64,000 nucleotides of DNA from Congeria kusceri (Eukaryota; Mollusca; Bivalvia; Myida; Dreissenidae). Location of the stretch: NCBI GenBank assembly GCA_027627225.1, contig CM051029.1, positions 29,083,048 through 29,147,047 of the forward strand, in the 5' to 3' direction. The translations under genes were made by a program, and so were the position numbers. Each line of letters starts with the position of its first letter. Within the stretch, counting starts at the first letter, position 1. The notes beneath the pieces were generated by a model, which was given only the letters and a program-made list of their open reading frames with translations, was not told where the DNA came from and did not search any database. Below, one piece after another: positions 1 through 14,400 of the stretch.

Positions 1-534
1 GCCGGTTATCCACTGAAGAAAAAATGAAAAAAGGACCATGTATTGTAATTCACCAACGTGACCTTTTTGTGGACAAACGGGCATATCATGTAAATTTACA
101 AGCGTTATGAATCTTTTTTTTCATCAGAGCTTGCAGCATATATCAGCTTATTTCTAAAACAGTATCTAGACATTTGCAGATTACACACATTCTCCTAGAG
201 AAATATGTGCAACTCGCTTCTATATATTCAGCCACAACTCGTTCAGGTGTTTTATCGCCCGTGATTTTCGAAAAATCAAAGTAATAGTGATATATAAATT
301 GATCTTTAGGCCAAATAATTAGGCTATCATTCTGCCAAAATGTATGTCAATCCGGTTTAAACCATGTGTGCTTACTTTTATTATGGCTTTTCTCTTCAAA
401 GTTTTAGATAACACTAATAACCTTAGCCGTTTAATGTCAATATTTGGGAACATAATTTACAAGCCAGAGTGTGTATCTACTCACAGAGCTTCAAAGTGTT
501 TACATTATTTCATACTATGCGATGAATGAGTGGA
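1..534. other. Upstream non-coding DNA, nothing recognised
   Basis: AT-rich sequence without a convincing coding exon. The only open stretch of note, at 344-529, is short and has no recognisable domain or splice context. Confidence 0.5.
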
Positions 535-1003
535 GAATACCAGTGAAAGATAACGCGATTATTTCACTCTGGGTCAAGTGAAAAGACAACATTTGATCAT
601 TTCACGCTGGGTTTTATAGGAACTACTTTTCACTTTGTTTTGTTTTTAAAAGTATGTGAATAAACTTATTGCCAGTGTTGGCATAATTAAGCGTTAACGA
701 CACAAGTACGGCACTATTTTCCCACAACAACAGTGAGCGACAACTATAGAATCATTTATGACGTCATATTTATGACGCCAGAATACACACACTAGTGACA
801 TTTCTTGCACATTTATCGTCCAAAAGCATGAAAAAAAAAGAAATATGTTGATTTCAGTGTAAGATCGTGTTTAATTTCATTTGTTGTCATAGACAACTGA
901 TATTTCAATCGTGGCTCCGCCAATCGCTAAAATATTATTATTATGAACACTCATGAAATACGATCTTACACTGAATCCAACAAATGTTCTCTATGTCTTT
1001 ATA
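535..1003. repeat. Composite foldback element, copy a
   Basis: The left part holds short inverted tracts built on CAGTGA and TTTCACT around 545-640, then a TGACGTCA-rich patch at 755-785. The right part (about 845-1003) is a hairpin. Its left arm GTTGATTTCAGTGTAAGATC is mirrored by GATCTTACACTGAATCCAAC, and the tail is ACAAATGTTCTCTAT. The same architecture recurs near 17.2, 18.3, 23.5 and 26.5 kb. It has no coding capacity and is probably a non-autonomous mobile element. Confidence 0.6.
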
Positions 1004-2385
1004 TATTTCATCATCAGGTTATTGCATAAGCACTTGCCATGGCTAAAGTTATTAATTTTTGCGACTTGTGTACCTGTTTCAGAACATTGTCAATATCGTG
1101 ATATTGCCTATCACAAGTCATACCATAATAATAAATTACAGTACAATCGAACAAGATTATAACAGTTTATTATTTTTGAGATAAAATAATGATATGATCG
1201 CAGTTGGTTTATTGTTTACCTTGATATCTCTGATAGGATGCGGTTATAATATTTTTTCTAAACCAGTGGTCGTACCGGTACGGTACAACGCATCCGTTTA
1301 CAATTGCAATACAGTATACACCGCAAGAAGAGTTGCTAGAATTACTACTTTGTATTTTATGAATATATATTTGCAAATACTATTTAACTTCAAACACAAT
1401 TAAATTCAAACAATATAATACGCAAACATTTGAAAATTAATTAAAATTTCAGTGTTTACAATATTATAACAACAACCATGTGAACAACTAAAAACCAGTG
1501 ACGCAATTTGTAGCGGGGTCTGGTTATCGAAGAATCGAGCCAGTCAGGTTCTTTACAAATTTATTGTATATATATTATAGATGGCCTGAAATAGTACATA
1601 CATCATATTATATATATGAACAATTATTATATAACCATATTTCAGAACAATACAAAATTACAATAGTATGAAATAAAACCTGTAATAATACAATTATTAC
1701 AAAGTTATAATAATACAACAACACAATAATATTAAAATGACTCACCAGGAACCCAGTATATTCTTCTATAAAGATGTTAAAGTAAGCATGCATACAGCAT
1801 AAACTATGTATTCAAATATTCCTGTATAACTCTGATAAAGTTATATTATGACTTTATATTCCAAAGGCCAAGAGTGTTCTGATACACAAAAAACAAATTG
1901 ATTAGGCCACTGGACAATCAATCAATTTGTGTTCAAAATAAAAAGCATGGAATGCATGTAAAACAGTTCACTCATACAAATTATTTTACGCTCACCATTT
2001 CACATACACTAAATGAATAATTGCTAAAACCCAATGTTAAAGGATTGCAATCAGTATAGCACCATTGAATACCCTGCTGCTGAGCTACATTGTTTTTTAC
2101 CATTATTTTGTGTTTGCTACTTGTGATTTATGTCCGGGTAAGACATGTTTTATGATTGTAATATAAACAATTAATTAAAAAATTAATTGTATACTACAAT
2201 GGGAATATTAATGTTATGTTGTTCATGTAAGTTACCAAACTAAAGTAACTAAACTGTTTCCAGCTGGATGCACAAACCCAGTAAAACGCTCTACAATGTA
2301 CTACTCAATAGTTCACAATATTCAGATATCTAATAAATACATTGCATCCATTTCAGTTTATTGATAACATTCCACAACCCGGGAA
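1004..2385. other. 5' flank and possible 5' UTR of the DUF885 gene
   Basis: AT-rich DNA with no protein-coding exon that I can support. An acceptor-like CATTTCAG ends at 2356, so the sequence from 2357 to the ATG at 2386 may be the last part of the 5' UTR, with a non-coding exon further upstream. An in-frame TAA at 2365-2367 precedes the ATG and limits the start to 2386. Confidence 0.4.
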
Positions 2386-2437
2386 ATGCGGCTTGGATAT
2401 CTGATAGTCCTGGCTGCGGCACTTAGTTACCAGGCAG
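2386..2437 (+). CDS. Exon 1: signal peptide of the DUF885 gene
   Basis: Encodes [17 protein letters not shown], a short basic start followed by a hydrophobic core, typical of a secretory signal. The donor is GTCAGT at 2438 and the exon ends in phase 1. It joins either the acceptor before 4895 (giving D-T-S-G-V) or TATGCAG before 4922 (giving A-D-S-A-P). Both keep frame. The second choice shortens the protein by nine residues. Confidence 0.75.
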
Positions 2438-5400
2438 GTCAGTATACATAGAACTTATGTCAGTATTTCGCTTTGTCATGTGGAGTTTTAACGTGTACAT
2501 GGTTAATGAGTCATCTAAATAACACAAACAATGTATTAAGTTCGCATATACCACGTCACTTATTCCTGGCCTTATTGTACGGAATATTCGTAAATTTGTA
2601 AAGTACAAAGACACCAAACACCTGGATTCAATTAAAATGTTTAAAGGGACTATGTCATCGAAAAGGGCCTCAAGGGGGAAATTTCGTTAAAAGATCTGAA
2701 ATTCAGATATTAATACTGACATATAATACTGGTTAAAACAGGGTAAATATTATGAAAAAGAGTGCACGTATTCTGAGATAAAAATCAATTTATAATATGG
2801 GTCTTATTTTTTGGTCCTTTCCATGTTTTTATTTTGACGTCGTAATTGTGGGTGTTTTCTATAACCATAGTTTACACTATATTTCTTACAACGCATAAGA
2901 GCGCAGTTGGTTAAAGCTATGTCTACTGTCAAATCTTCGTATGACTCCTAAGTCGTGAGTTCGATACCTGCTCGGGGTTTAAATTTTTCAGACGTTTTTG
3001 CGAATTTGTTTTTATCAAATATCTTATTGTGTAGTATATTATGTGTTATTTATTTCATGCACATGTCTTTATAAAGCGCATTTCTATCATATAATATCGT
3101 GTACAGTGTAATAAGAATCGAAATTGTTGACGACGCAGGCCCTTAAACCGCCAACATACAGAAGGACAAATCACCTTGAGGTGTGGATTAATTAGAGAAC
3201 TGAACTTTAGAGGTTCATTTAGTTAATGCATGCATTAAGTGCAATAACATGCATGTACAAAGCAAGATTTAAAGTTTATCCGCGATAGTTGAACACATTT
3301 TTTTAGAAAAAAAGCTTTGCGTTATAGACGATGCTTCATTTTTGCAAAACATTTAATGTCTGTCTTGATGTCAAACTGAACTTGACCGTTGAGCAAATTA
3401 TATTCAACGCAGGAATGTTAAATGTCTGAAAAGAGGCCATGATATATGACTAAGAGCCATCGCAAACAAACTGACAACTTTTTCAAGCCATGCAAAGCAG
3501 CGTTCTTATTTGAGACAAATATTCGAAGATAGCCCGCCTATTCCGACGATGCAATTTTCTAAATTTCTAAAAACTTTGGACCATTTCAGTTGACCTATCA
3601 AGCGTTGGCTGGACCCTTGTTATCATTTTTACACTGCGTTTTGTAAAATATATTGCGGTTTATCTACAACTTAGGAAGAATAATATGTCAAAGTTATAAC
3701 AAACGACCACCTTAAAGGGACTACGACAACGAAAAAGTGATGTCCTACAGCAATATTAATGTTATTAATAGCAATACCAAGGCGTATACAAAAAATAACG
3801 TATGAATGATTTACTACATAATGAGAATTTTGATAAAAACCAATAAAGGAAAGTACTTGAGAAAAGAAAACCCACAGTGGGTATTGAACTCACGACGACA
3901 GAGTCGTAAGAACAATGACATTAGGCAGCGCTGTAATCAACTGCGCTATTCTGACATAAAAATATGAATGTGCATACTATGGTGTTATAATATACCCCAA
4001 ATCTGACGCCAAAGTGTAAACAAGAAAAGGGCCAAGCAAACAAAACCTAAATTATGTAAAGCTTGTTTTCTCAGAATACATAAACTCCTTTTATTATTTT
4101 AACCTTTATTTTATGCCAATATTAATATTTAATTTTCCGATTTGTTACTGCAGTTGCCCCTTTGGGGCCCTTTTCAGTGGCATAGTCCCTTTAAGTCACT
4201 ATTACCAATCTGATATGACCCGCATTACATATGCTTCAAATCAGCGTAGGAAATATACGACCTGATTGATAAGGACTTGAAATCGTGACACCACGCACAA
4301 ATAAATTATTGAAATATTTAATATCGATTAATATGACAACAAAACCGTGTCTTTAGCGTGCTATTCATTTGTATTAACTTTTTGTTGTCTTGAGTCATTA
4401 GGAAATAACATAGACTCGTCATTATATGTCCTTGCACATTTACAAATTTAATATATAACAGAGTGAAAATCCAGTTGCATCAGCTGGAGATAACTCATTT
4501 TTTCACCACAAGGTCCTTTATCAAAGGCAAGTGACCAATTGCCAATACAACTAAATTCAAATAGCACGTCTTTGGTAACTTTGGAAACACGTACTATATG
4601 TTTATAAAGTTAAAACTGGTTAAACTTACAGATAATAACGGTTCACTTTAGAATTGTTCATATAAATCAGTAAGATGTGACATCATAGAGAATATATATA
4701 TCAAGGAAAGACATGTTAGGAAAATAACAACACGTGAAATATAAAGCATATACAATTATGCAGTTACATTGAACTGTTTATGAATATCTTCTTGTCAATT
4801 TTGACAACATGTTATACAATTTTGTTTAAATAAACATTGCGTGCATTTTAATAAATTTCCAAAAAGGAGATGGACGTATGTCATGTGCTGTTAGATACCT
4901 CTGGAGTGATTATCTATGCAGCAGATTCCGCGCCTGATGAAGACTTCCTTAAAGTGGTCGATGAGTATTGGCAGTGGCGCCTGCAAGAGGCCCCAGAATT
5001 CGCAACCAGAATTGACGTGCACACGTACGACAACAGAACAGAACAGTATACTATAGACGTTCTCGATGATCGTCACGTATGTATTTTAACACGTTTTTAC
5101 CACCACTAGAGAGGTTATGTTTCTCCGGGCGTCGGTTTTTCTGTTTGTTTATTAGTACTTTTATGAAATAGGTAATGGACGGATTTTCCTGAAATATTCT
5201 ACGAAATATGGGCATGGGCCAATGATTAAAGATGATGGTGGTAATCCGGATAACCGTCTGTGTCCTGGGTTTTTCAAATGATTCTTTGTTATTACATAAT
5301 ATGGCATATTTCCCATTATGCTGTATAAACCATTACTTGCAACGAACATAAACAAGCTGCAGCTGAATTATCGTTAGCAGTAGCCGCGAAAAGCATATAA

Positions 5401-8400
5401 AAACTAAAAGGCGTGTGTTTAAGGCCGTCCTATTCTTTGTATGTTATTTGCATACATCCAACAGGTTCATGTTCAGCAAACCCTAAGACTTTCAAACCAA
5501 GGTCGGTTAAAGTAGCACTTAATTCACTTTACATATCTGAATTATAATCATTGTCATCCATAACACACTATATGGCATTGCAATTGCCCGTTAAAGGTGT
5601 CGAGCTATAATATTAACCGAACATTTGCACGCTTTGCTTTCTAATTCATCTTTATATAATATTAACTTATCAAATTTCGTGTTTATTTAAGTCTGAAAGG
5701 TATACTCAATAAAGTACACATAAAGCATTTGTAATAAAGTTAAAGTGTACACGTAACTGGGTCTGTGATATTCTTTATTTTTAGCAAGGTTTAAAGTTCT
5801 GTGTGATAAAATCAGACTAATTGAAATTCCTGTGTGTTTATCAAATCTAAGTCTTGCAACAAAATATCGTAAGGGCAATGGGTATGCAATAGATAAAACA
5901 GAGTCTCGCCATTCGCAAATAAGATACTATAATGTTAAATCTTGCTAAGCAATCATATTTTTATGTTGCTCAAATGTAGTGTATACTTATTACAATGATA
6001 TAAATGTATACGTTCAGACAGACATTTATAGCGAAATTTCATTTTACGTCAAATGCTAATGTTTGACGTTGTGACGTCATTTCCTGTTTATTTTGACGTT
6101 GTGATGCAATTTCTTTTGTATCTGCAAATTTGTAGATTTTATTCCTATTCATAAAATTTGATCAAGTCCTGCAGTCTGTGAATATATATCTATATCCCTC
6201 TGGGCACAAAACTGTGTGTGTTCAGATAGCCAAGAAATATTTGATAGAAGTCATGTCATTGTTGGTTTTGTCACTTACAGCTCAAAGCACAACAATTTTT
6301 ACGCAACTTGGAGAAGGTCCCGTTGGCTCAGTTGCCGCCCACGCATAGAATCAGCTACGAGATCTTACAAGACACTTTGCAGACCTTCATTGCCGGCTAT
6401 GAGTGGAAAGAGTAAGACATGATAAGTAGCAGTACTATATATTGTAAAAGTCCTTTATTTGCGAGGAATTAATTCGTAATATTTCACTAATGACCTAGGT
6501 CTCGACATTTCTTTACGCGAACGTTTCAACCTTTTTTTTTACAAATATAATGAATGTCCATGTGTACATGATGTATCTCCAGTATACGATGTGTTTGTCC
6601 ACCCTTACCATCACAAGCGACCTTTCTTGTTTTTCCAATATCATCATCAACTCTTATCAAGCTTTCATTTATTGATGTATTTTCATTTTTCGAGTTTCAC
6701 ACATAGCCACATATTCTTTTCGTAGGTTAACTGAAAAACACGTGATTTCCAAGCGAAATTATTGAACAACACACAAGACGCATTTAAACAATGTTGACAT
6801 GTGTGTAAAGGTCTTCTATGAATACCAAAGTAGCAACTGTATGATATACGCTATATGGTATGCCCTTTTGAACAAATTGAAAATCAACCTCAAAACCATT
6901 TGTCTTTATAATTCTCATGATCTCTGCTTCAATCTGAAAAATGTCTGAACTGTATATATTGTGTCATATCCTTTTCGTCGCGGACAGCCTTGGACATTTG
7001 CTGACGTGCAGTTATACGACATATGATAAAATTCAAAGAGAACTTAAATAAGCGTCTCAGCAACTCTAATTGTATACAACAGATCTGTGTTCTTAACGCG
7101 TACCATTTCAGTTATGGTGCAATGAATCCTGTAAACTTCTTGGAAGGTGTCGTGCCGGAGATGGACAATTACATCCCAACTAGCATGACTACCTACCAGG
7201 ACTTCAAAAACTATGCAACGCGACTGTATGGTATGGGGGATCAGGTAAAATGCATGTAATAAAACGATTTACCATTTACAAATCACTGCCTCGTCGTATC
7301 TTAGAGCAGAAACCTACGATAAATACCGAAATGGCCTAAATAGACTGTCTTATTGTTGACTTAAACATAATTATTCAAAAACTTAGCGAGTTTGTTGATT
7401 TTAGCATATCATTTGGTCACAAAAGAAAACAGTTCGTCTCTATAACATAAAACTGAAGTACACCCATTTGAATCTCCAGACCAATAATAAAATATTTCAT
7501 GCATGAAAGAAAAATAATGTTTAATACAGCAGTTAAATGCAAGGTTGTCTAAGCAAACATTTCTTTAACAGGCTTTGAACTTCGTGCTTAGAATGCGGAA
7601 AGCGATATCGTCAAAAACAACGAACCACTGGGTGTCAATGGTAATGTATAATTTACATTGTAACAAAGTTGTATAGTTTGTGTATTGCATACTAATTGTA
7701 TTTAAACTGCGTGCACATATTTACATATTCAAAAAAATATCATAAAATTATATGTCACTTACTGCGGATACAGTTACGTGACGATGACAAATAAATACCT
7801 CCATACTGATAATCTCTGATTAGGAAGGTGTAATCACTGAACTAGAGAGCATATTGGTGGATACACCGGAGGCGAGCCCTTTCTTCGAACCTTTCAACGA
7901 AACATTAGAAAATACAACTATTTCGGCCACCCAAAAGTAAGCAAATATAAATACGATTTCCGTTTTCATTGGTTCGTGTTCTCTATGTAAGACATTATGA
8001 TACAATATTATTTCGCGCGAACTTTTGTCCCGTTTACTATACGGTGTATTACAAACACCATTGAAGTCATTTTCGGAAAAAATATAACTAATTTAATAGG
8101 GAAATAGTCGAATGCGCTGAACAGAAATCATTATACATTCTGTATTATTTATCGTCCTTATAGTTGTCCGTGCTTGCTTTTTAATACAATAAATAATACG
8201 TGTGCATATAAAAAACGCTATCCTTAATAAGTCATTATGATAATTTAAGCCAGAAGAAAAAATATTGAGAAAGCCACGGGCTTCTAATATCAGAATTACT
8301 TTATAATGTATTTAATTATGCTTTTTGCAACCAACAAAATAATGAAAAGCTAACCTGGTGCTGTAGCCCATCTGCGACAACTTATTAACATCGCTCACTA

Positions 8401-11400
8401 AGAGTCGTGTTAATCCCCAGTAAGCTAATCATTTTAGTCGTCTGATGACGTTCCAAGTATTACGACGAAAGCTTCGGGTTTGCTTTCCAATATATGTATT
8501 GGTTTGGTTAACAAGTATAACTAAAAACACTGTGTTGACGTTGAATACCACACAGTTTAAATATCACCAAAATGTAAGTATGACTTTAATGTTTGCAGGA
8601 CAGAACTTCGAAGTCTTGCTGTGTCCACTTTGCGTGAATTCAGCACCAAATACAAGGCCTTAAAGAGTTTCACTGAAACGGTAGTTTGCACTTTAATTTA
8701 ACAATTAGTTCTTCTGGATGGATTGACATGTTTCATTTGGCCCATGTTTAATGACAAGTCGTGCAAAGCAAATGGATACATTATTTATTTGTTTTACCGG
8801 GGGTTGTAATGTTCTAGTTTCGCATGTTAATTAATGTTGTCAATTTTTAATACACACATATTTAAAATCATTTAAGAAAGCAATGTTTTAAATATATTTC
8901 CTTGCAGCTATAGCATGGTATTCGAGTCAGTTAAATGTTCACAATCTTAAAACAATATTAATATAATTATTTCCACAAAACTATAACCTTGTTACGATCA
9001 ACCTTGATCAGGAGTACCGCAACGCAACCCGTTCCTCGTTTGGCGTCAGTTCCTTTCACCGTGGCCAGGAATACTACAAAGCGTGTCTCAGATGGCACCT
9101 CAGTCTCAATATCACCCCGGAGGAGGTCCACAACAAAGGCCTTCAGGAGGTCAACAGAATTCATACACAGATGATGCAGGTCGGTTATTTTTTTCATATC
9201 GTTTTATAAACATTGATAGCGTACATTTAGGAGCTTAAGGGCTTTAGAAGGCAAAAAAAAAATACATACACAGATGATTCAGGTGGGTTTTGTGTGTTAT
9301 AGCAGTTTATAAACATTGATATCGTACATTTAGGAGCTTTAAGACTTTAGTAGGCAAGCAAAATACATGCACAGATGATTCAGGTGGGTTTTGTGTGTCA
9401 TAGCAGTTTATAAACATTGATAGCTTACATTTAGGAGCTTTAGGACTTTAGAAGGTAAACACAATACATACACAGATGATTCAGGTGGGGTTGTGTGTCA
9501 TGGCAGTTTATAAACATAGATATCGTACATTTAGGAGCTTAAGGGCTTTAGATGGCAAACAAAATATATACGCAGATGATTCAGGTGGGTTTTGTGTGTC
9601 ATAGCAGTTTATAAACATTTATATCGTACATCATTTAGGACTTGAGGAAGTAAACCAAACACATACACAGAGGATGCAGCTTGGTTTTGTGTGTCATATC
9701 ATTTTTTAAACATTGATATCGTACATTTAGGAGCTTTAGGACTTTAGAGGGAAAACAAACTACATACGCAGATGATGCATGTCGGTTTTGTGTCTTCTAA
9801 CATTTTGTAAACATTGATATTGTACATTTATGAGCTTTAGGACTTGAGGATGTCTACAGAATACATGCACAGATGATGCAGGTCGGTTTTGTGTGTCATG
9901 TCGTTTTATAAACATTGATATCGTACATTAAGGAGAATAAGTATGGAAACAAAATACATATTCTCATGCAGGTCGGTTCTGTGCCTCGTGTCATTTTGTA
10001 AACATTGATATCATACATTTAGGAGCTTAAAGACATAATGAGGTAAATAAAATTCATATACATATGATGCAGGTCGGTTTTGTGTCTCATATCATTGTTT
10101 AAGCATTGATATCGTACATCAAGGAGCCTTGGCAATTTAGGAGATAAACAGATGATGCAGGTCGGTTTTGTGTCTCATATCATTTTGTAAACATTGATAT
10201 TGTACATTTAAGAGCTTAAGGACTTAATGAGGTAAACAAAATACATATACAGAGGATGCAGGTCGGTTTTGTATCATAACATTTTGTAAACATTGATATC
10301 GTACATTTAGAAGCTTACTGTCAAAATAATACATACGCAGATGATGCAGGCCGGTTTTGTCTGTCATATTATTGTATAAACGTTTATATCGTACATTTAG
10401 GAGCTTTATTCAAGTATGCATTGACTATTACATAAACGAATATCTTTATTGGTAAATGCATATGTAACTGTACATATTGAATGGAAAGTTTAGGTTTAAT
10501 ATGCTTGTACTTGTTTTTGCAATATACCGATAAATACAGCGAGATACGTATGTACATTTATTTGCAATATTTAATAATAATATAAATAAGTATATGAAGA
10601 GACGACCAGAGAGGATTAATTGTATTAAGATTAGTCTGGTGAATAATTATTTTGCAAATGCTTATGTGATCGTTACCTCCGCAGCGGAAGTTATTTTGCC
10701 GGCGTTGGTTTGTCTGTGTGACTGTTTGTTTGTTCGTCAGATAACCTTTCGCCAATAAGTGATGAACATATTACACTTTCTGGAAATGTTGGAAATGTGC
10801 AAATGAACAAATGAATAGATGTTGATAGCAATCCAGGTCACCGTTTGGATCCAAGATTCTAAATGGATATTGTATTATTGGAAGCTGGGATAAATTGACT
10901 GTCTTGGTTGTGTTTTCTAGTATAATTATATCAGTCGTTTTGAGTGTTAACGCAAGAACATATTTCATCTACAGGTTTTAGGCAGACTAGGCTTTAGTGG
11001 CAGCGTCAAGGAATTTTTTGCTACTCTTCGAAATGATTCACGATTTATCATCAAATCACCGGTAAATATATGCTCTTGCTTATTGAAACTCATTAAAATA
11101 TTAGCACAATAACACCCATTTAACCATAAATTGACACATATTACAAGGCTGATGCTAATGTAATATTAATTATATGCTGTACCACCATATTGATTTGTGT
11201 TTGAGATGATCAACACTAATTATTAATGTATATTTTATAAGTAGTGAAGCAATATTGCATTTAATATTATTTTGTACAAAAAGGAAGGATAATAGCTATT
11301 GTTTTAAATAAGTATGTTTAAGGAACCTGTTTGAAATGACTTCTCTTCAACAATCAAATAATAAACAGTTCATGTGTTTATGTATATTTCGTCAATCCAA

Positions 11401-14400
11401 CGTATCTGAACGTGTTTCAGGAAGAAACCATTAAAAGATATGAGTCCATTATAAACGACCGAGTGAAACCGAAACTCTCCAAATTTTTCAAAGACATTCC
11501 AAACAACCGGGTTGTGTAAGTATATATATTATCTCACACCATGTTTCATAGCATATAATTAAAACCTTCATGAACAAGTGCACATATTGTCTGTCCGGTT
11601 TCTTAGCATTGATCATAAATCTCAGACGAACGGCTAACGTGCGGCTGTGGTAATACCATTTATTTTGAAAGGAAATGCAATACCATGTTACTACATGTAA
11701 GTGTAAAGTAATTTTAGTTTTAAATAATCACAAATTAATAGTGGTGCTGCATTATAGAGTCAGGTCACATCATATAATTACAACAATTAATGTTGACATG
11801 ATTTAGTCATGTGGAATAACATCGCCATTACCATAAATTGTAAAATTTGACCTCGAGATAACGTTGGGGAATGTTTATTTGAAAATTGAAAATTGCTATA
11901 AGACATACACATTTTACCATATAATCTTGCAGTACCGTGGCAAGCCTTAGTGACATATGTGAGAGAAGTTTATCGTTTCACATTGATAGCGAAAGGCAAT
12001 GCTATATAATTGTCACGTTTCAATTTGTCGGGCTTATGTTTTAACAAAAGCGGTTATTCAACGCCCTTCCAAGTATTTGGCCAATTGTGCACGTTATCGG
12101 GCAAAATAAGGTTAATAACACAGATTATTCACTATTTTTGTTGGCATGATTAACAGGGTCAAGCCTATGCCGTACGATGGTCCAGCGGGCACATATTCAT
12201 TTGGTTCTCCCGACGGCTCCAGGCCTGGTGTATTCTATGCTAACGTCAGGAGGCCAGAGGACAAGTAGGTGACATTATTACAATTAAGTTTATGTTTTAT
12301 TGAAAAGTGCATAACCTGTCACACTTCAGGCGTTGACATTCGATGGGATGCATTTCAGTCGTCCAATTAGTTTGTATATGTTATACCCTAAAACAAGTTT
12401 TATTGTAATGTTTTAATAGTTTATGTTGGTTTTTGTCTTTAGTTTTCTACTTATTTGGTCCTACTCCCCGAAAATAATCTCTAAATTAAGTGTTTTCTTT
12501 TACATGAGCATGTATTAATCTCCACAAAATACAATTCCCACGTGTGAAAGAACCGTGTTTGATTGTTGTAATTATATGATGTGTGCTGACTCTATAATGC
12601 AGCGCCACTATTAATTTGTGATTTGTTATTGGCAATGTCCACCTCCGATTTTCGCATTTTTGTTGCGATGTTAAAGCCCCACCTACAACATGCCTGCTTT
12701 GGTGCTGCACGAAGCGGATCCAGGTCATCATCTGCAGGTATCTAATCAAACTGAATCATTAGGTGTTTTGTCAAATGAGTTCTTTGGGTTTGCCCGTGTT
12801 ATTACTGATAATCTTCACTAAATGTATTCTACCTAAATATTGTTATAACGAGAGCATTATGGTAGTGGTGGTGCTGGTGCTGGTGGTGGTGATGATTATG
12901 ATGATGATGATGATTATTATGATGATTATGGTGATAAAGATGCTAACAAAAATGCTGAAACTATTCGAGTGTGTTGACGATAATGATACATATGATGATT
13001 ACAACGGTGATGAAGTAGAGGTACTTATGTATGTTCTTACAATATTTGCAGGACATTTATGCCCAGGCAGCGACCGGGATCCCAATGTTTCAAAAAGTCA
13101 TCGACTACACGAAATATTTTACCATTCCACTACATTTTCCATACTACACGTCGTATACAGAGGTAAATTTACGTCCATTAGATTCTGAATTGCAATTTCA
13201 TTAGTAACATGCTTATCAAGTTATCGTCATTGCTCTAATAAATAACTATTAAAACGTGCGTCTTCCTGCAATAGAGCTAAACGTAAGAAAATAAAACAAA
13301 AACAACAAAAAAGTATAAATATATGTTTATTGTCAATGTCAGATTAAGCAATCTTGCAACGTTTCAGCTTACAAAACTTGCTGTAAAAATCAATTAAGAG
13401 TTAAAACAAATTGTGACAATTGTGTACTAACATAGACGTTTGAATTCAAAACGTACTTAGTTATAAATATCTGCAGGAGAGAACTCTTAATGGCAGAACA
13501 AGGTCCTTTATTTACGGCAAGCGATTTATGCCAAAAATAACACAGCACTATACAAAACAACGTTACAAACACAAAACACAAATATAGCATTGTGGTTTAA
13601 AACCGGATAAAACCGGTTTTCAAGCCTTACAAATTAAAGCCGTTGACATTTATCTTCCAGGGCTGGGGTCTTTATGCAGAGGCACTTGGAGAAAAGGATC
13701 AACTGGATATATACCTAGATGATTACGAACTGTGCGTTGACGCCGTTTTTGTTTTACGGTTTTACGGTTCAATATGTGTAGACTATAGTATGCCGGTGAA
13801 CAAAAGAATAAGCATTGATAAATAGTTCTCCGGACATTCAGATTGTTTCATAATAAACTCCATAATTGTATTAACATATCAATTATAGTTAGATAACATT
13901 CTAAAATAATCAATAACTAAAATTTCTAGATGTATGATACTTGATACGTTGTATATGCTTCAGGATGGGACGCTATAGTTTCGAAATATTCCGAGCATGC
14001 CGCCTGGTAGTGGACACTGGCTTACATTACTTCAAGTACGGTAACATGGATGATGTGATAGATATACAAATATAACCGCACTATTCATAAATGACTTTTA
14101 AAGCCGCAGACCAGAATTATGTTTATAAAAATAAAACTTTGCAGAATCGCTTCTAATGGATATCTTACCTATCAAAATACAAAACACGCATTGAAATCGG
14201 TAAAATAATAACGTTTTGGTAACTTTTTATCGTATAGATTCTGTATGCGGTAGCTGGTGATGCCTCTGGAGTAATTCAGCATAATCAGCATGTACACTAT
14301 TGTATATTCCGTTCGTACCAAGCGTTTTCGAACATAGACAATATAAAATGTCTTGTGTAAATGAGAAATAGTTGTCAATCGAATAAATACCACAAACGTT

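Noticed and set aside
8967..9197. Minus-strand 76-codon frame over exon 8
   Set aside because: Shadow of exon 8, whose plus-strand frame matches DUF885.
12763..13188. 141-codon plus-strand frame as a separate gene
   Set aside because: Its middle is a microsatellite, and its end overlaps exon 13 in a different reading frame from the one that matches DUF885.
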